This document shows, in pieces, positions 1 to 12,059 of a DNA stretch of 64,000 nt. A program made the translations under genes and the position numbers. Source of the stretch: Patiria miniata. Lineage: Eukaryota > Echinodermata > Asteroidea > Valvatida > Asterinidae. The notes beneath the pieces are model-generated. The model was not told the DNA's origin. It saw only the letters and a list, made by a program, of their open reading frames with translations, and ran no database searches. Each line of letters begins with the position of its first letter. The first letter of the stretch is position 1. The stretch spans positions 36,353,315 through 36,417,314 of the forward strand of contig NW_024037069.1 in assembly GCF_015706575.1 (NCBI RefSeq), read 5' to 3'.

Positions 1-734
1 GCTCATCCTGATCGGGACAACAAAAACCAACTTATCTGGGCGAGAACCCAAAGAGGCGGACCCCGGATGAAATTATATCCAGGGAGCAAAGTGCTAATTA
101 AAACAGATACAGCTGGCGTGGTTGACTCTGCTATCAGCGACCCTCTCCTACCGCACCTTCCAAATAACACCCAATATGAACTGGACTCAACGGGATCACG
201 TCAATTACACACACAATCAATTAAATATCTTTAGAATTCAACTGATAAGAGCAAGAACAACGCACTTATATTAAATTCATAAATACCTCAGACAGTTTAG
301 CCATTCCTATTGGTCGACAGCCCGTCACGTGGCCGGTATTAAACGGATGATAAAGACATGGCTAGCTGGTCTTAAACACTTTTCCAGTGTCACAATAAAA
401 TGTGGACTCCTAAAATCCAGTGCCTCTTATCGTTTCATTGGTTGAACGTTCACAATCCTCACGTAGGCATGCGCAACACTACCAGGGAGTTAGAATTTTA
501 TAGTTCAAAATTCAAAACGCAACGCGCCAGGTGCGTTCTGCGCGACATCGCGTAGAACATGATACGCGCGCGTCAATCTCCATAAAAGGGTTGTTTTCAT
601 CTTACTCGCCAGCTGAACACTCCATTATTTTGCAGGAGGGATGTTTCAAAAAGCATAAAGTGAATTTGTTGAACAAAATCGGGATGTTTTGAACGAATTA
701 TATGATTTTTTTTTACCGAAAGGTATTTATGAAT
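1..734. other. non-coding flank, left edge
   Basis: No gene is recognisable. A CpG-rich stretch at about 518-580 with several GCGC/CGCG words is followed by a TATA-like CCATAAAAGGG. This looks promoter-like, but no downstream coding exon supports it. Confidence 0.4.
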
Positions 735-899
735 GGGAATAAATATGTACTCCGTCGGTATTTATCACTCTGTTTAATACCACTTAGAGTCTGGGTGCTG
801 ATAATTACCCTCGCCTCCGGCTCGGGTAATTATCAGCACCCAGACTCTAAGTGGTATTAAACAGAGTGATAAAAACCTCCGGAGCACACATTTATTCCC
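735..899. mobile_element. foldback (palindromic) MITE-like element
   Basis: Two 76-base arms (735-810 and 824-899) are inverted copies around a 13-base spacer. The inner half or more of each arm, from about TTTAATACCACTTAGAG to ATAATTACCC, is perfectly complementary. The outer part has about five mismatches. The arms end in GGGAATAAA. There is no ORF. The structure fits a foldback MITE or a recent inverted duplication. A clear target-site duplication is not visible. Confidence 0.7.
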
Positions 900-1971
900 T
901 TAATAAAATATGGTCAAAATACTGACAAGTTCAACTAATTCTGGAGTAACTGACTGGAAATCTTATATCTACATAAAACATTCGCCTATATCGTTTTTGT
1001 TTTCGACTATGTTTATAGCAGATTTGTTTCAGTCAGTAACACTGATTAGACACACAATTACCTTTGACTGACTTTCAGTGGCACCCATTTCAGTCAAATT
1101 TCGGCGGTTTTCTTGTCAAATCTGACTGCTTGTTTAAAAATTATATACTACCCCCAAACACCACCAAAAACTGTTTTGTAGATGGAGATTAATTTTTCCC
1201 CGAAAAAGTTTTTGAAGAAGTGAAATTTTGTTTGAATGAGGCCTATCACGCAACACTCTTCCATCAGACCAAAAATGTGAAAATTGTTTCATTTACTGTT
1301 CCGTTTGTGAGACTGTAAGGGCGGTCAGACAATAATTTCTTCGTTGAACGTTTTGTGAATAAATCGTTGATAACGGTTATCTTGGTGTAAACAAACTTAA
1401 CCTTGTCGTCAAGGTGTTTTTTTGTAATTCCTGGTCCCATTATGCGACTTCTTGGCCAAATCAGCACGGCAACACGATTGCTATTCTTACCAGATTGGAA
1501 GGAAGAAAGGGGAAAAAAGGAGGAGAGATGCAAACAAGACACAAGGATGTAAAGCTTTGACGGCGGGAGAGATAGAGAGAAGGGGACAGAGTAAGAAGCT
1601 AGGCACGGACATTCGATCCGTCCCTTCCTCTTCTCTCTGCCTCCTCAGTCCCGGGCTGAAAGCCAACACCGCCCGGCTAACGGTTCGCACAACACTCCGC
1701 TAGCAAAGAGGAAACCGGACCGTTGGATACTAACAAGATATTAGACCAAAATCATATTCGGCTTGCTTCAGATTAGGTTGCTTCTTTTATCGGGTCTACT
1801 CCACTATTGCTGGCAGTTACACACGAGAGGAGACCAATTTCCTCTCCGAGTTGAGAGTAGCTTGCTTGCAATGATCAAACACGGCTTATACTTCATTAAT
1901 TCGCCCCTCGGAATACACGCCGGGAGAAAATAGAGTGGAGAAGAGGTGGAAGTGAGGAAAAAGGGGAAGGT

Positions 1972-1989
1972 GGGGGGGGGGGGGGGGGG
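1972..1989. repeat. poly-G tract (G18)
   Basis: An uninterrupted run of 18 G within a purine-rich stretch. It is the longest of a set of pure G or C runs scattered over the window. Confidence 0.95.
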
Positions 1990-2699
1990 TGCAGTAAAGA
2001 TGAGCGGGGGTATTGGGGATGAGTGGCCCCTTTCCGTGTACTTTTAATGGGTGCCAAGGCGCGAGTTAACCGGAGAGTGTGAACCTAACGATCCAGTGAC
2101 GTACCCCGCTGATTACAATGTTGGAGTCAAAAGGCGCAGATTCACTGTGGTAGGAGGAAAAGTACAAGGATTGACCTATGCCTATAGAAAAACATCATAT
2201 CCAACACGGCAACATTTAAAGATTTTAAGGAACAGGCCAAAAGAAAATTGAGAAGTGGAGGAATTTACTGAGCGAAGTTTGTTTGGGAACTCCGTGAAAT
2301 GTTCCCTTAGGTTTAGGGTTTCGCATGAATGGGTATTTGTAAAAGTATGAGTTTGTGAGTGTGGGATAGTTTACACATTCAAATTGTGGACGTTGAACAA
2401 TGGAGGACAAAAGGGTCTACAATTCCCGAATGTCCACGATTGACGATCGTGTACAAAATATACGGGAGGTCTTCCTAAAAAGTTAGTGTACAAACAAAAG
2501 GGGGACACTAGAGGGTCCACGATTGAGGGTGTTTACTCACTTGTTTGTGTGTAAGGTAGTTGTTAACGCACCTCTGATAATACTCAACCCCTTTTTGCCC
2601 AAAGTGACTGAGAGATTTCAACCAGAAATCCCTTTCTCTTTTCTTCGAAACAATATATACTTTTATGCTCAATATTTTTTTTTAAATCACCAAGTTTAC

Positions 2700-2895
2700 T
2701 ATCACCAAGATGTGGGGTAACAGGTCTACGGACTAGAGTAATTGTTTTGCTTTTGTTGCCCCTAGCCCCTCTTGGTGATTAGTTTTTTTTTATTCTCTTG
2801 TTTTCTCTTGGTTATTGATGTATGTATTGTCTATGTCTATTGTATATTTGTATTCCTTTTCTTTGGCTGAATAAATAATTATAATAATAAAAAAG
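2700..2895 (+). mobile_element. possible LINE 3'-end relic
   Basis: A T-rich stretch runs into CTGAATAAATAATTATAATAATAAAA (AATAAA at 2870-2875), ending in a short (ATA/TAA) tail. Such microsatellite-like tails after an AATAAA are common at the 3' ends of CR1/L2-type LINEs in marine invertebrates. No reverse transcriptase sequence is left, so this is only suggestive. Confidence 0.2.
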
Positions 2896-5800
2896 CGAAA
2901 TAGTTTATTTAATCCATTTTTAAATGTTATCTACCGTAAAATACTTTAGAATTCCAACGCGTCATCATTTTGTAAGATTAAGCCCTAAATTGAATTAAAA
3001 AAAAAAATAATTGTTCTTATAGAATAATAAACGTAATCAATTAAACTATCGATTTTTATTTAATTTCCCCGGATGATTTAGGAGAAGGATCCCATCTTAC
3101 CTCAAGCATGTTGGAGAGGGGGTCTACATAAAAACTAAACACCCTTAGGCGATGAGTTAACACAGCGAGACGAACCGCCGACGACCACGATCCCATACCC
3201 GGCCCAGCCCCGTACCGTACACAAGAGAGCTGGGCAAATATTCTTCATTAAGTCCGTTGCGATTTAATTTAACAATGTTGCAGCCTCGCCGTTTCCTCCC
3301 AATTTGCCCCGGCATGTTTGTGCTTCAATTTAAGGTCGTGTGGCTCCTGAGATCATCCAATTTCCAAACCTATCAAGTTATATCCCGACAGTTTTTTTAT
3401 AAAACCGCCACGGGCAGTAATAATTTTTTGTTCAATGTTTTATTTTTGAACTCCGAGCGAGTCTTTCTGCTTCAGCACTCAACAAGTCGGTGTTAGAGAG
3501 GCTTGTTTAGGCAAGCGAGAAAAAGAATTTTACGCTCCTTGCTCTCAGAGGAAATGACTTAGAGCAGTCCACAAGATAACTAATAATCTAAACCTTCCTT
3601 TTATTTTTAAAATCTGAAATTAAAAAAAAAAGATGCACACGCTCTGTTTTTGTTGGCAGTCCGTGCGCTCTTTTCATTTCCCCCGATGCCTTTTTAATAA
3701 AATGTTGCTAATCTTTATCTATTTGATTTTTTTTTTTACCCCTTTCGTCTCCTGTATTGCGTGGCGAGGGAAGATTTTTGCGAGGACGGTTGAGGAGTTC
3801 CCATCGAGAAATCGTACACCGGCGCTGGCTTTGGTTACTGCGCTAATATACCAGGCTGGGCAGGAACAGAGAGACAGCAAAGCGGTTGAGAGCTCAACAT
3901 TTCCCCGGTCGTATCTCGGGGGTTGGAGGGGGAGATTTCAGCCGAGCTCCCCGTCCCGTGAGACCAAATCCCCCGCTACAACCGTCTGTCAATCACGCTG
4001 CGAAAAAAAGCACAAAGCGTTCGGGGAAATAAAAATAACAATAAAAACAGCAATAAAGTTATCAACCCATTGTTATGGTAGTGGAGTCACATACTGTCCC
4101 GCCGCGCTAACAACACCGTGTTTGAAGATATTACTTTTATTTTTACTTGTGGTGCGACGCGTCAAACCGAGAGACATGTTTGATTCCTATGGGGAACCTG
4201 CGATAATTTATTGAAACTTTGTTCAAGCCGTGACGACTGGCAGAGATTAAACAGAAGAGAATGGATCGGGTAAAGGTTGATGAAAGCAAAACAAAATAAC
4301 GGAAAACTCCGGACATTGCATGGAAAAACAATAACAAAGAAGGATTATTGGAAAATGAAAATGTCAGTGCCTAGTTTTATCCTATATATCAGAGATTATT
4401 AAAACACTTGACATTATTATTGGTTGGGTTGACAGGCCAAGTAAGCGGAACGAAAAGTGTGAACACAAAGTTGTTTACCAATTGGATGATAAATCAAGGG
4501 ATGTGGACGTTTAAAGTAAGCAAGCAAAAACAATCAAGAAAACAAGTTATAAAAACTTTGTCCAATTATTGATTGCTCCTAAATTTCATTTGGGTAGGAG
4601 GAAATTCCCCTAGTGCATAGTGGTCTTCCACTGCTCTTTTGCTTTGTAAAACGAAGTTGGTTTGTGGTGACGTGTAAGGAACACAGAGTTCTGGAGATTA
4701 TGGTCTGAGTCTTCAGGTAAAATATCGGGAACTTTTTATTTTTAAAAACAGGAATATTTTCAATCTCCTTAGCTAGTTTCAATCAGTTCTTTCAACGAAA
4801 GCATTGTTGAGGAGGCAAAAGTACATCAAACCTGGAAAGCATAATGTCATGGAACTTCCGGACTGGAATCAAGTCTACCAAGTGTCATTCAAAAAAATGC
4901 CATTCATGTATTGCAAGTAACATTTCTAGGGCCCATATTTCGGCCACCCCGAGCGCTCTCGCTTACCGGGTTCCCACGTCTGTCAGAGACCAACGGGGCG
5001 GGATATAGTTACGGCAATCGCACAGTGCAACCCCCGACCATTACGTCAATTATCACGCTAAAAACACAGGACACATGTAACACGACCACTCATTGACTGG
5101 AATAGCAACATTTAATTGGCCCTCTCGCCGTAAGAAATCGTGTGGTTCCCATTCATCAGACAATCTTAAACCTTACCAAGTGTATCTCTGTACATGTACA
5201 TACACTAAACATCGCACTGGGTATAAAACCTCTATCGGTACACCGATCTTTGAACTCATAAATAGACAAACTTGATACCTCTGCATGAGGGAAATTGAAT
5301 GTCAAGTTTGAGGTGGTCAAGAATTTCTATTCCAGTTTTCTGATATTTATAGTTATTTACACATTCTTGGTACTTTTCAACCATCTTGACTTGTATACAT
5401 TCGACTTTTAAGAACTAAAATACACTCTGGTAGATGTTCAAAAGGACAGAACTCGGTCTTAACTGACAAGTTTGTGTTTAGTAATATAGTTTTACCAGTG
5501 CCAAACAATGTAAAAATGCTAATAATTTGAAATAGTAACATCTCTTAGCATCACTTTTACCAATAGCATCACTTTCACCACAAAAAGAACGTAAAGTCGG
5601 ATTCGTTTTTCGGAGTTCTGAGAGACACTGAACAGATTCATACTGACCTTTTTTTCGGAGAGGCATCCTCACAGCTTCTCTCCACTAATTGCGAGAGGAA
5701 CTGGAGAGAACAAAGTGTACTTAAAATAACACAACTTTTAACTCACCGAAATTTAGACTATCATTAGTGCTTCGGACAAATACAACAGTAAACAGAATTG

Positions 5801-6742
5801 CTGTAAATCAGACCCCGACGAGGCAAATGTAAACACAACCATGCAACCTATCGCTCATACTGTAGTGTTAACACATAATTATAACGTACTATCATTAAAT
5901 AAATTACCTCAATTTCAGGAGAATCTGTTATAAGATATATGATTATGGGTACAGCCGATCAGGAAAATTCGAACTTAACGTTAAGGTGTTCAACTCGGAT
6001 CATAAACAATGACATTTACCTCTCACTAACCATTCACTTACGTTATTGCGCACCAGCTGCAGTATTTTCTTTATTTGTAACGGGATCAGCCAGTTTGGGT
6101 GCATCCTTTACTTAACTTGTACTTCTCTACTCGTGTGACTGTACACAGATTTCTGTGACGTTAAGGCAGTCTTGTGTGACTTGTACACACAAATTTCCAT
6201 GACGTGGGTCTTGTGTGACGTGTCAGACTTATTAAAGTGCGTAGAGATTTGTGTGATGATTTGAGTTCAACCATACTTTCCAACTTGTTCCTTATCTGGA
6301 AGGAATTGCAATGAAATGATCTACCAATCTTAAGTTTCCAAGATGCCAATTTTGACCAGAATGTAAGTTTGTATTTTCGATTTTAGAATGAACCAATGAT
6401 TTAAAAGACTTGAGAATACGATAGTTGGATACATTTTATCGATAATCTAAAATGATTGTTGCAAAGAAGAGTTATGGAGAGATAAAAAGAGTCTGAACAC
6501 AGAGCAGCGACGTAACTGCATCAGGGTAGACATGCATTGAACCATAAGAAAAGCTGAACTGTTTTAGCGATTCGTGAAGCGTTCACCTAAACGTAGACCT
6601 TACCACAAAAAGTACACCCTTAAATCAATAGCATGAAAGACACGTGGAATGAATTCCAATGCACAAGAGAGAAAATGAAAACCAGAGAGAAGCAAGTAGA
6701 ATCCGAGCCATTAAAACATGTCGCTCAATCCCCCTAACGCGA

Positions 6743-6753
6743 CCCCCCCCCCC
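6743..6753. repeat. poly-C tract (C11)
   Basis: An uninterrupted run of 11 C followed by a CpG-containing word. Confidence 0.9.
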
Positions 6754-7580
6754 TCGCGTCGGACAAGCACTTGAAGCCCGCATATATAAACTCACATACT
6801 CCGAAACAACACACCAGAGAGGGGTCGATTTTCCCCCGTTTTTCTTTCTTTCCCCCTTTTTCCCTCCGAATACGTTTGCCAGACCAACAGCATCGGGCCG
6901 GAACCACTCTTCAACCGTTTATCACTTCGATTCCGCCGCAAATTGGGTAAAACAACTCTAAACGGTCTCGTGGGGGACTTGGTGCTCGCGCTTTTTATAT
7001 GAAGGGCCACGCGGGAAAGCGAAGGCTTTTAGAGTGAGCGGGAAACAGGAGGGGAAAGAAAAAGACAGTGAGGACGAGCAAACACTTGACTTGAATTGAA
7101 AAACAACGCTAATCCCCTTCGTTTTTATAAAATAGGTCTTCAACTTTTGACAAATGCGCAGGGAACTTAAAACAACTCTTTCACGCCAATGATGACGCGA
7201 AAGTAAAAGGATAAAACAAGTTTTTTTTTTAAATGTTATGACAAGGTTTTTCAAGTTATGGTACTCAAAAAGCGTTTGCAAGCTAGATGCTGAACGACTG
7301 TTGGAAGACGTTGAGGAAAGTCTACCTCAAACAGTCGCTTTTTGATATTTAAACCACTGGGTTGTGTGGGCTCTTATAGGTCAAATATTGGAGTTAATAA
7401 GTGCTTCGCAAAGACTCGAAATTGTCAGAGAATCGATTGGATCGTCTCATGGGAAACAGCTTGAAATTGGAAGCGGTAAGTTATAATCGATTTCAAATTT
7501 TCTGCAGATAGATCCCTTGGTCTCTTAGAGAGTAAACTTTGGGATCCTTTTTGGAAAGTATACTTAAACAACTTACGCCA

Positions 7581-7586
7581 TTTATT
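7581..7586 (-). terminator. candidate polyadenylation signal of the DMRT3-type gene
   Basis: AATAAA on the minus strand lies about 185 bases beyond the stop codon at 7769. It is the nearest canonical hexamer I see and would give a short 3' UTR. I cannot confirm a cleavage site without transcript data. Confidence 0.4.
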
Positions 7587-7768
7587 AGAAACAAAATACC
7601 AGTTAACAACATATTGACAACTTTACTGGTGAACTAGGCCAAAGTATTACTCTAATGCTTTAAAAGGGATTTCTTACAACCGAAAAATATTTGTTTACTG
7701 GTAAACATCAACATGAACAAATAATTACATTTACATAGTGTCCCTTTAAATAGTCTCTTCATAGTCTC

Positions 7769-8658
7769 TCATTCCGAATCCACAGCACTGTTAGCTATCG
7801 AGCCATCTGTGGTACCAGACGGGGATTTCTCTGGCTCGCTATGCATGCTGGTCCTGGTGCCGGGGCACTGGATACAGTCTGGTGGACATGTTGCGTAAGG
7901 GGCGAAAATCAGACGTGGGTACCCCTCCCCACCGGTGGGGAACTTCCCCGACAGGTGGAAGGGATGAAGGGCGGGGAAAGCGAAGCGAGGGGATGCTATG
8001 GCTTGGCTGGACATGCTGGAGGTAAGATCGCTAACTGACGATGGTGCAAAGAGAGGTGTACGTCCTATGAGCGCTTCAGCATGGAAAGGATGGGGTGGTC
8101 TCGGAGCGAAAAATAACGGTACAGATGACCCAGTAGCACTGGACGGTGGTAGTGGTGTAAATGCAGACTTCATACTGCCTACTGGGTGCTTCTCACTCCC
8201 CAAAGAAGACCGGAAAGCGGTCTGTAGTCCGTGGACTCCTGACGGGCCGATGCTTGCTTCGTGACCCAAGGCGGATCGCTGACCGACCACCCCACGTGAG
8301 ATAGACGGGGGTGGAAGGGCTGATGCCGTACCAGGGGAATGCTGAACAGCATCTTCAGTGGCTGATAGAAAATGCTCAATTGCCTTAACCAGATCCCCGC
8401 TGCAGCCTTGTAGAACCAGCTCGAGTACCGCCTTACGCTGGGTAGGGAAGAGCCGGGTGAGTATCTCGATGGGTGTCAGACGACCTGGGCGGAAGTTGGA
8501 CACGAAGTTTGCTGCGAAGCCATTGAATGCGTCCAGAGACTCGTTGCCCTTCTTGCTGGAGGAGTGACGGTGGTTGTTGTTGCGCTCAGTCTGGCCGCTA
8601 GGGGGCGTACCTCGGCCATTTTCTTTGTCGTTTGCCGACTCACTCTTCATGTGTTTCT
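7769..8658 (-). CDS. DMRT3: DMRT3/dmrt93B-type transcription factor, last coding exon (DMA domain)
   Basis: This is the second and last coding exon, giving residues 137-432. The acceptor is TAATGTGCAG at 8659 and the intron phase (1) matches the donor at 18555. The two exons sum to 1299 bases, exactly 433 codons with the stop, which strongly supports the model. The DMA domain lies at about residues 196-234 (TPIEILTRLFPTQRKAVLEL, then VLQGCSGDLVKAIEHFL). DMA is a UBA-like helical module restricted to the DMRT3, DMRT4 and DMRT5 branch. The rest is a low-complexity Ser/Pro-rich tail with MKSAFTPL near residue 299, SPRFAFP near 359 and a Cys-containing CPPDCIQC stretch near 394-401. The first residues after the junction are basic and polar, with a run of Asn, His and Ser. 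The adjacent SAF and RFAFP motifs recur in the neighbouring paralogue at 49397-50367. Assignment to DMRT3/93B rather than DMRTA rests on the DM-domain sequence and on the absence of the DMRTA C-terminal tail. Confidence 0.93.
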
Positions 8659-9411
8659 CTGCACATTAGAAAGAAAAATGGAACAAAATGATGTGGAACC
8701 TGTGAGCAAGAGGCATAAATCACCAAAGCATAGACATTAGACAATGGAAAAAAATTCATACATTTGTTCAGTTTCTTGGTTTTGACGTTTTCCCCCAATA
8801 AGACGAGATGACTGCCTGAAATGGCAGACCAGGGTTTGAAGCCACGACCACACAGACGTCGTAACCACGCAGGAACTGAAAGGTCTGGTTCCGTTCCAGC
8901 AAAGGCACTGATTTTCCGAATCCCGTTTAAAACAATTCCAGTAGTCACCTAAAACTTGACGGAGTAGCAAATAAACCGCATTTAGATCAGAACTTTCCTA
9001 AATGTTTGATATTCTCCTTGTCGTTTATTTTGCAAAACAAACATTTGCACGAATTAATTCAAGATGTCAAAACCCATACTTCACAGCGCCACCAATATCC
9101 TCTTCATATATTTGCATGTACAAAACTAGCTCCTATTTTTCTTAGTTTCATATTAACTTTAAAAGATATCGGGTGACAACTGCTGACTTATTTCCCGACT
9201 CTTTTGAACTAGCGTACCATCCAAGGTCAAGTACATGTGAATTATTCAGGTCAGTATCAGTACCGTGTCCGAGAGATGCCATGCGTGTCACAATGAACCA
9301 ACGGTTGTGTGTCGTCACTGAGTTATATCAATGCCGATACGCGCGTGTTCACACAAGGTCAACGGTTTATCCCACGACCCAGATCTATCATATCATGGAC
9401 AGCTGATCCTG

Positions 9412-9692
9412 CACTGTAAAAAAAAGGTTGGGTAAAACACTGTTGGCAATGTTATTTGTCCAACATTGGTATGAAATTACACGGTTAATTCGGGTAAAAA
9501 AAAGACAACTATATATTATTGGGAAGGATTTTGCGCAAGCGTTGGCAGTTGGTAAGCTGACAAACATTGGGCAAAATATCAACTCATTTGCCCAACTGTT
9601 CTCTACAGCTGAGAGTTTGGACTGGTGTTTTGTCGTCGTGGGTGGGCAAACTGAGATCGTCAAGTTTTTTCATTTTTTTCATAATAACAGTG
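9412..9692. mobile_element. possible hAT-like MITE relic
   Basis: The segment starts CACTGTAAAAAAAAGGTTGGG and ends with an inverted, degenerate AACAGTG. The inside is full of TTGGGTAAA / TTGGGCAAA and CCAAC words in both orientations. CACTGTAAAAA-type termini are typical of hAT MITEs in many animals. No 8-bp target duplication is visible, so the boundaries are tentative. Confidence 0.35.
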
Positions 9693-11903
9693 GAAATATT
9701 TGCTAAAAAGTATTAAAACCTATTTAAGGCCTTAACGAAACAAAATAAAATTACCATGGTTAGCCTACGAATTTAAGAAAATAAAAATGAATAGAGTTGC
9801 TGCACTCTCCGTTTAGAAACTGACACTGCCTGCCAGGAAAAAGGAAAGTAAAGGAGAAAATGTACTCTCTCATTTTGGCTTGTTTCAATTTGCCCTGGCG
9901 CCCGCCATGTTTACCAGCGCACAGCAACAGGTGTATACCTAACACGTGGGCATCCTAGCCATCCTAGCACAGGCCCAAACACACTTGACTATTTGTCTGG
10001 TTGATGGTAAATCGTTATCGTATACACAACATCGAGTGCCTTGAAATTATTGTGTAAACCCACCGAAGAATGGAACAATTTTCTCCTTCGTGTACCATCG
10101 AACTGCTAAAATTGATTTTTGTCCCTCTGTTTTGGGAGGAAAGATAGGCGAGATTAAATAAGTCGACCAAAGGCATGTAGGATTTAATAAAATGGTAGGA
10201 ACAAAGTGCCGGTTAAAGTTATATTAAAACTGTAGGCTTGGTTACAATTAAGCGTCAATATTGCACCGATATCACAATGATTGATAGAGCATTTTATCTA
10301 ATATAGTAAGTAAAACAAATTCTGAGGGTTCGCCAGACGTTGTGAAGAGTGTTTGGACTTACAGGCCTAGTGTGTGTTTAGCCCAATTTTACCATCAAAG
10401 CTTGATTTGACCAAAATCCATGATATTGAGTGAAAAGGAGTGCCTTAGTCCGTGTGAGAAACGGACATTGTTTTTAATTCTCAGTGAAGGATTTGAGCGT
10501 TTGGTTTTCAGTAAGACAACCATCGGCGATTCGACAAAAATATATTGAACAAATATCAACCATGAAAATGGTGTGTCGTTTATACAGAGTATAGAATTTA
10601 AAATCTTTTTCATTGAAAACACTTTAGTGTCTGGCAAAACACGCCTAAGAGTTAATGGCGTTATTCAGACGTTTAATATCAACAACCGTGTAATGTTGAT
10701 ATGCTTGAGGTCCGCAGGCATTATTTTTGAAGCAAGTAACTCCCCTTACTACCACAAAACCCTTCTGAAAAAAATAAAGACTCGATTCACGAGCAGTCCA
10801 AATTTGGATCAAAAATTATTGATCGGTCTTTTCCCAGAGGGAAAATCATCAATTTGATTCCTTTTGTTGGACTGTTCCTTTTTATTTTTTCCTTTAATAT
10901 TTTTTAATGAAGCAGCGATTCTTCCCACGTAAAAGGCGAACAGCTTTTTAATGGCTTGTGGACTCCAGGGTGCTAGTGTCTTCGGGGAGAAAAACAAACC
11001 GCATCTCAAGCGCCAGGGTCGGGAGTGATTGAGATGGACAGGGGGAGGGGTCTGTGAGTAAAAGGGTGCTTGTCTGAACTTCTTAAGACACTGCAGGCAG
11101 GGAGGTGAAGGGGTAGACCGGTGGATGATGACCGAAGGACTAGGTCCGTCCAGGATTGTCCTGGGCTACAAAGCGGTGTGATGTGTGCCGGGGATTAGAC
11201 CCCACAAGGGTGACAGGCAAAACTAGAAAAAGTCCGTGTCTAGAAATATGGTTATTTTGACTGATTTCCAGTTGCAATTATACACGGGAACTAAAGCTGC
11301 CACCATGGTCAGGTACGAGGTTTGACCGTCAGTTTTAGTGAAGAAAGAGAAGTAGGGCATCAGAAGTCATCACTTTAATTGGATTCAAAGTTTAGGTAAA
11401 CAATTTATCCATTAATGAAATATGGTTTTGACTTATACGTTAGTTTCCTAGCACGTCTTAAAAATCAGAATGGGCCAAAACTCTTTTTTATATCTCACCG
11501 GATTAATATGCCCTCAAAAGTAATTTTTTTAATATTAAAATGAAGAAATAATTTGCATGCACAAAGCAAAGGAATTACTTGCGAAGTCATTATAGAATAA
11601 CCAGGAAAAAAATTTCAAATAACTACTTCCTCATTGATGCCCCCAATGCATGGCTACGAAAAATACAAAAATTGCGATATTTTCATAAAAATTAATCGAA
11701 TAAGATTCCGATAAAAATAGGTGTACTTTCGAGAGTCTAACTTCAACAATACGAGTTGCTGGAACATGATCACTGAAAAGAAAAAAAAAGAGAAAAAAAA
11801 ACAGGAAAAGACAAACGGTAAGAGATTGCTGCGAGAGTAAATGGACTGAGCACACGTTTAGTCTCATTACATTCCCATCACGGTGTGTTTGCACGAGCCA
11901 ACA

Positions 11904-12059
11904 ATGCAGCGTGTCCTAGACGGCCTACTGCCGCCGCGACCTGTTGCCTCGACTACCCACGAACAAAGACTCGCCCGCCGCCGCCTCTACGCCATCGAAC
12001 CCTCGGGCTCAGATCTCCAAGATACTGCACACGTGCGTCTATTACCGGACTCTCGCTAG
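11904..12059 (+). other. GC-rich patch with a 51-codon ORF of unknown nature
   Basis: Within the AT-rich intron, about 11880-12070 is strongly GC-rich. It reads open in more than one plus frame, including an ATG-started 51-residue frame (MQRVLDGLLPPRP..., Arg-rich middle) and an overlapping longer frame. I recognise no domain. It could be a regulatory CpG patch, an inserted fragment or a chance open frame. Confidence 0.25.

Larger units (their letters stand above)
900..7580. other. non-coding region downstream of the DMRT3-type gene
   Basis: No recognisable coding exon. There is a G18 tract at 1972-1989 and a C11 tract at 6743-6753. The longest open frame (3633-4214, plus, 193 codons) has no domain or codon signature that I recognise, and its GC-rich core makes a chance open frame likely. 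Confidence 0.5.

Noticed and set aside
3633-4214. 193-codon plus-strand open frame
   Set aside because: It spans a T-rich start and a GC-rich middle with no recognisable domain, codon bias or splice context. One such frame is plausible by chance across six frames of 64 kb.
7841-8567. Plus-strand open frames of 65-88 codons opposite the DMRT3-type DMA exon
   Set aside because: They are antisense shadows of a GC-rich coding exon whose minus-strand translation contains a clear DMA domain.
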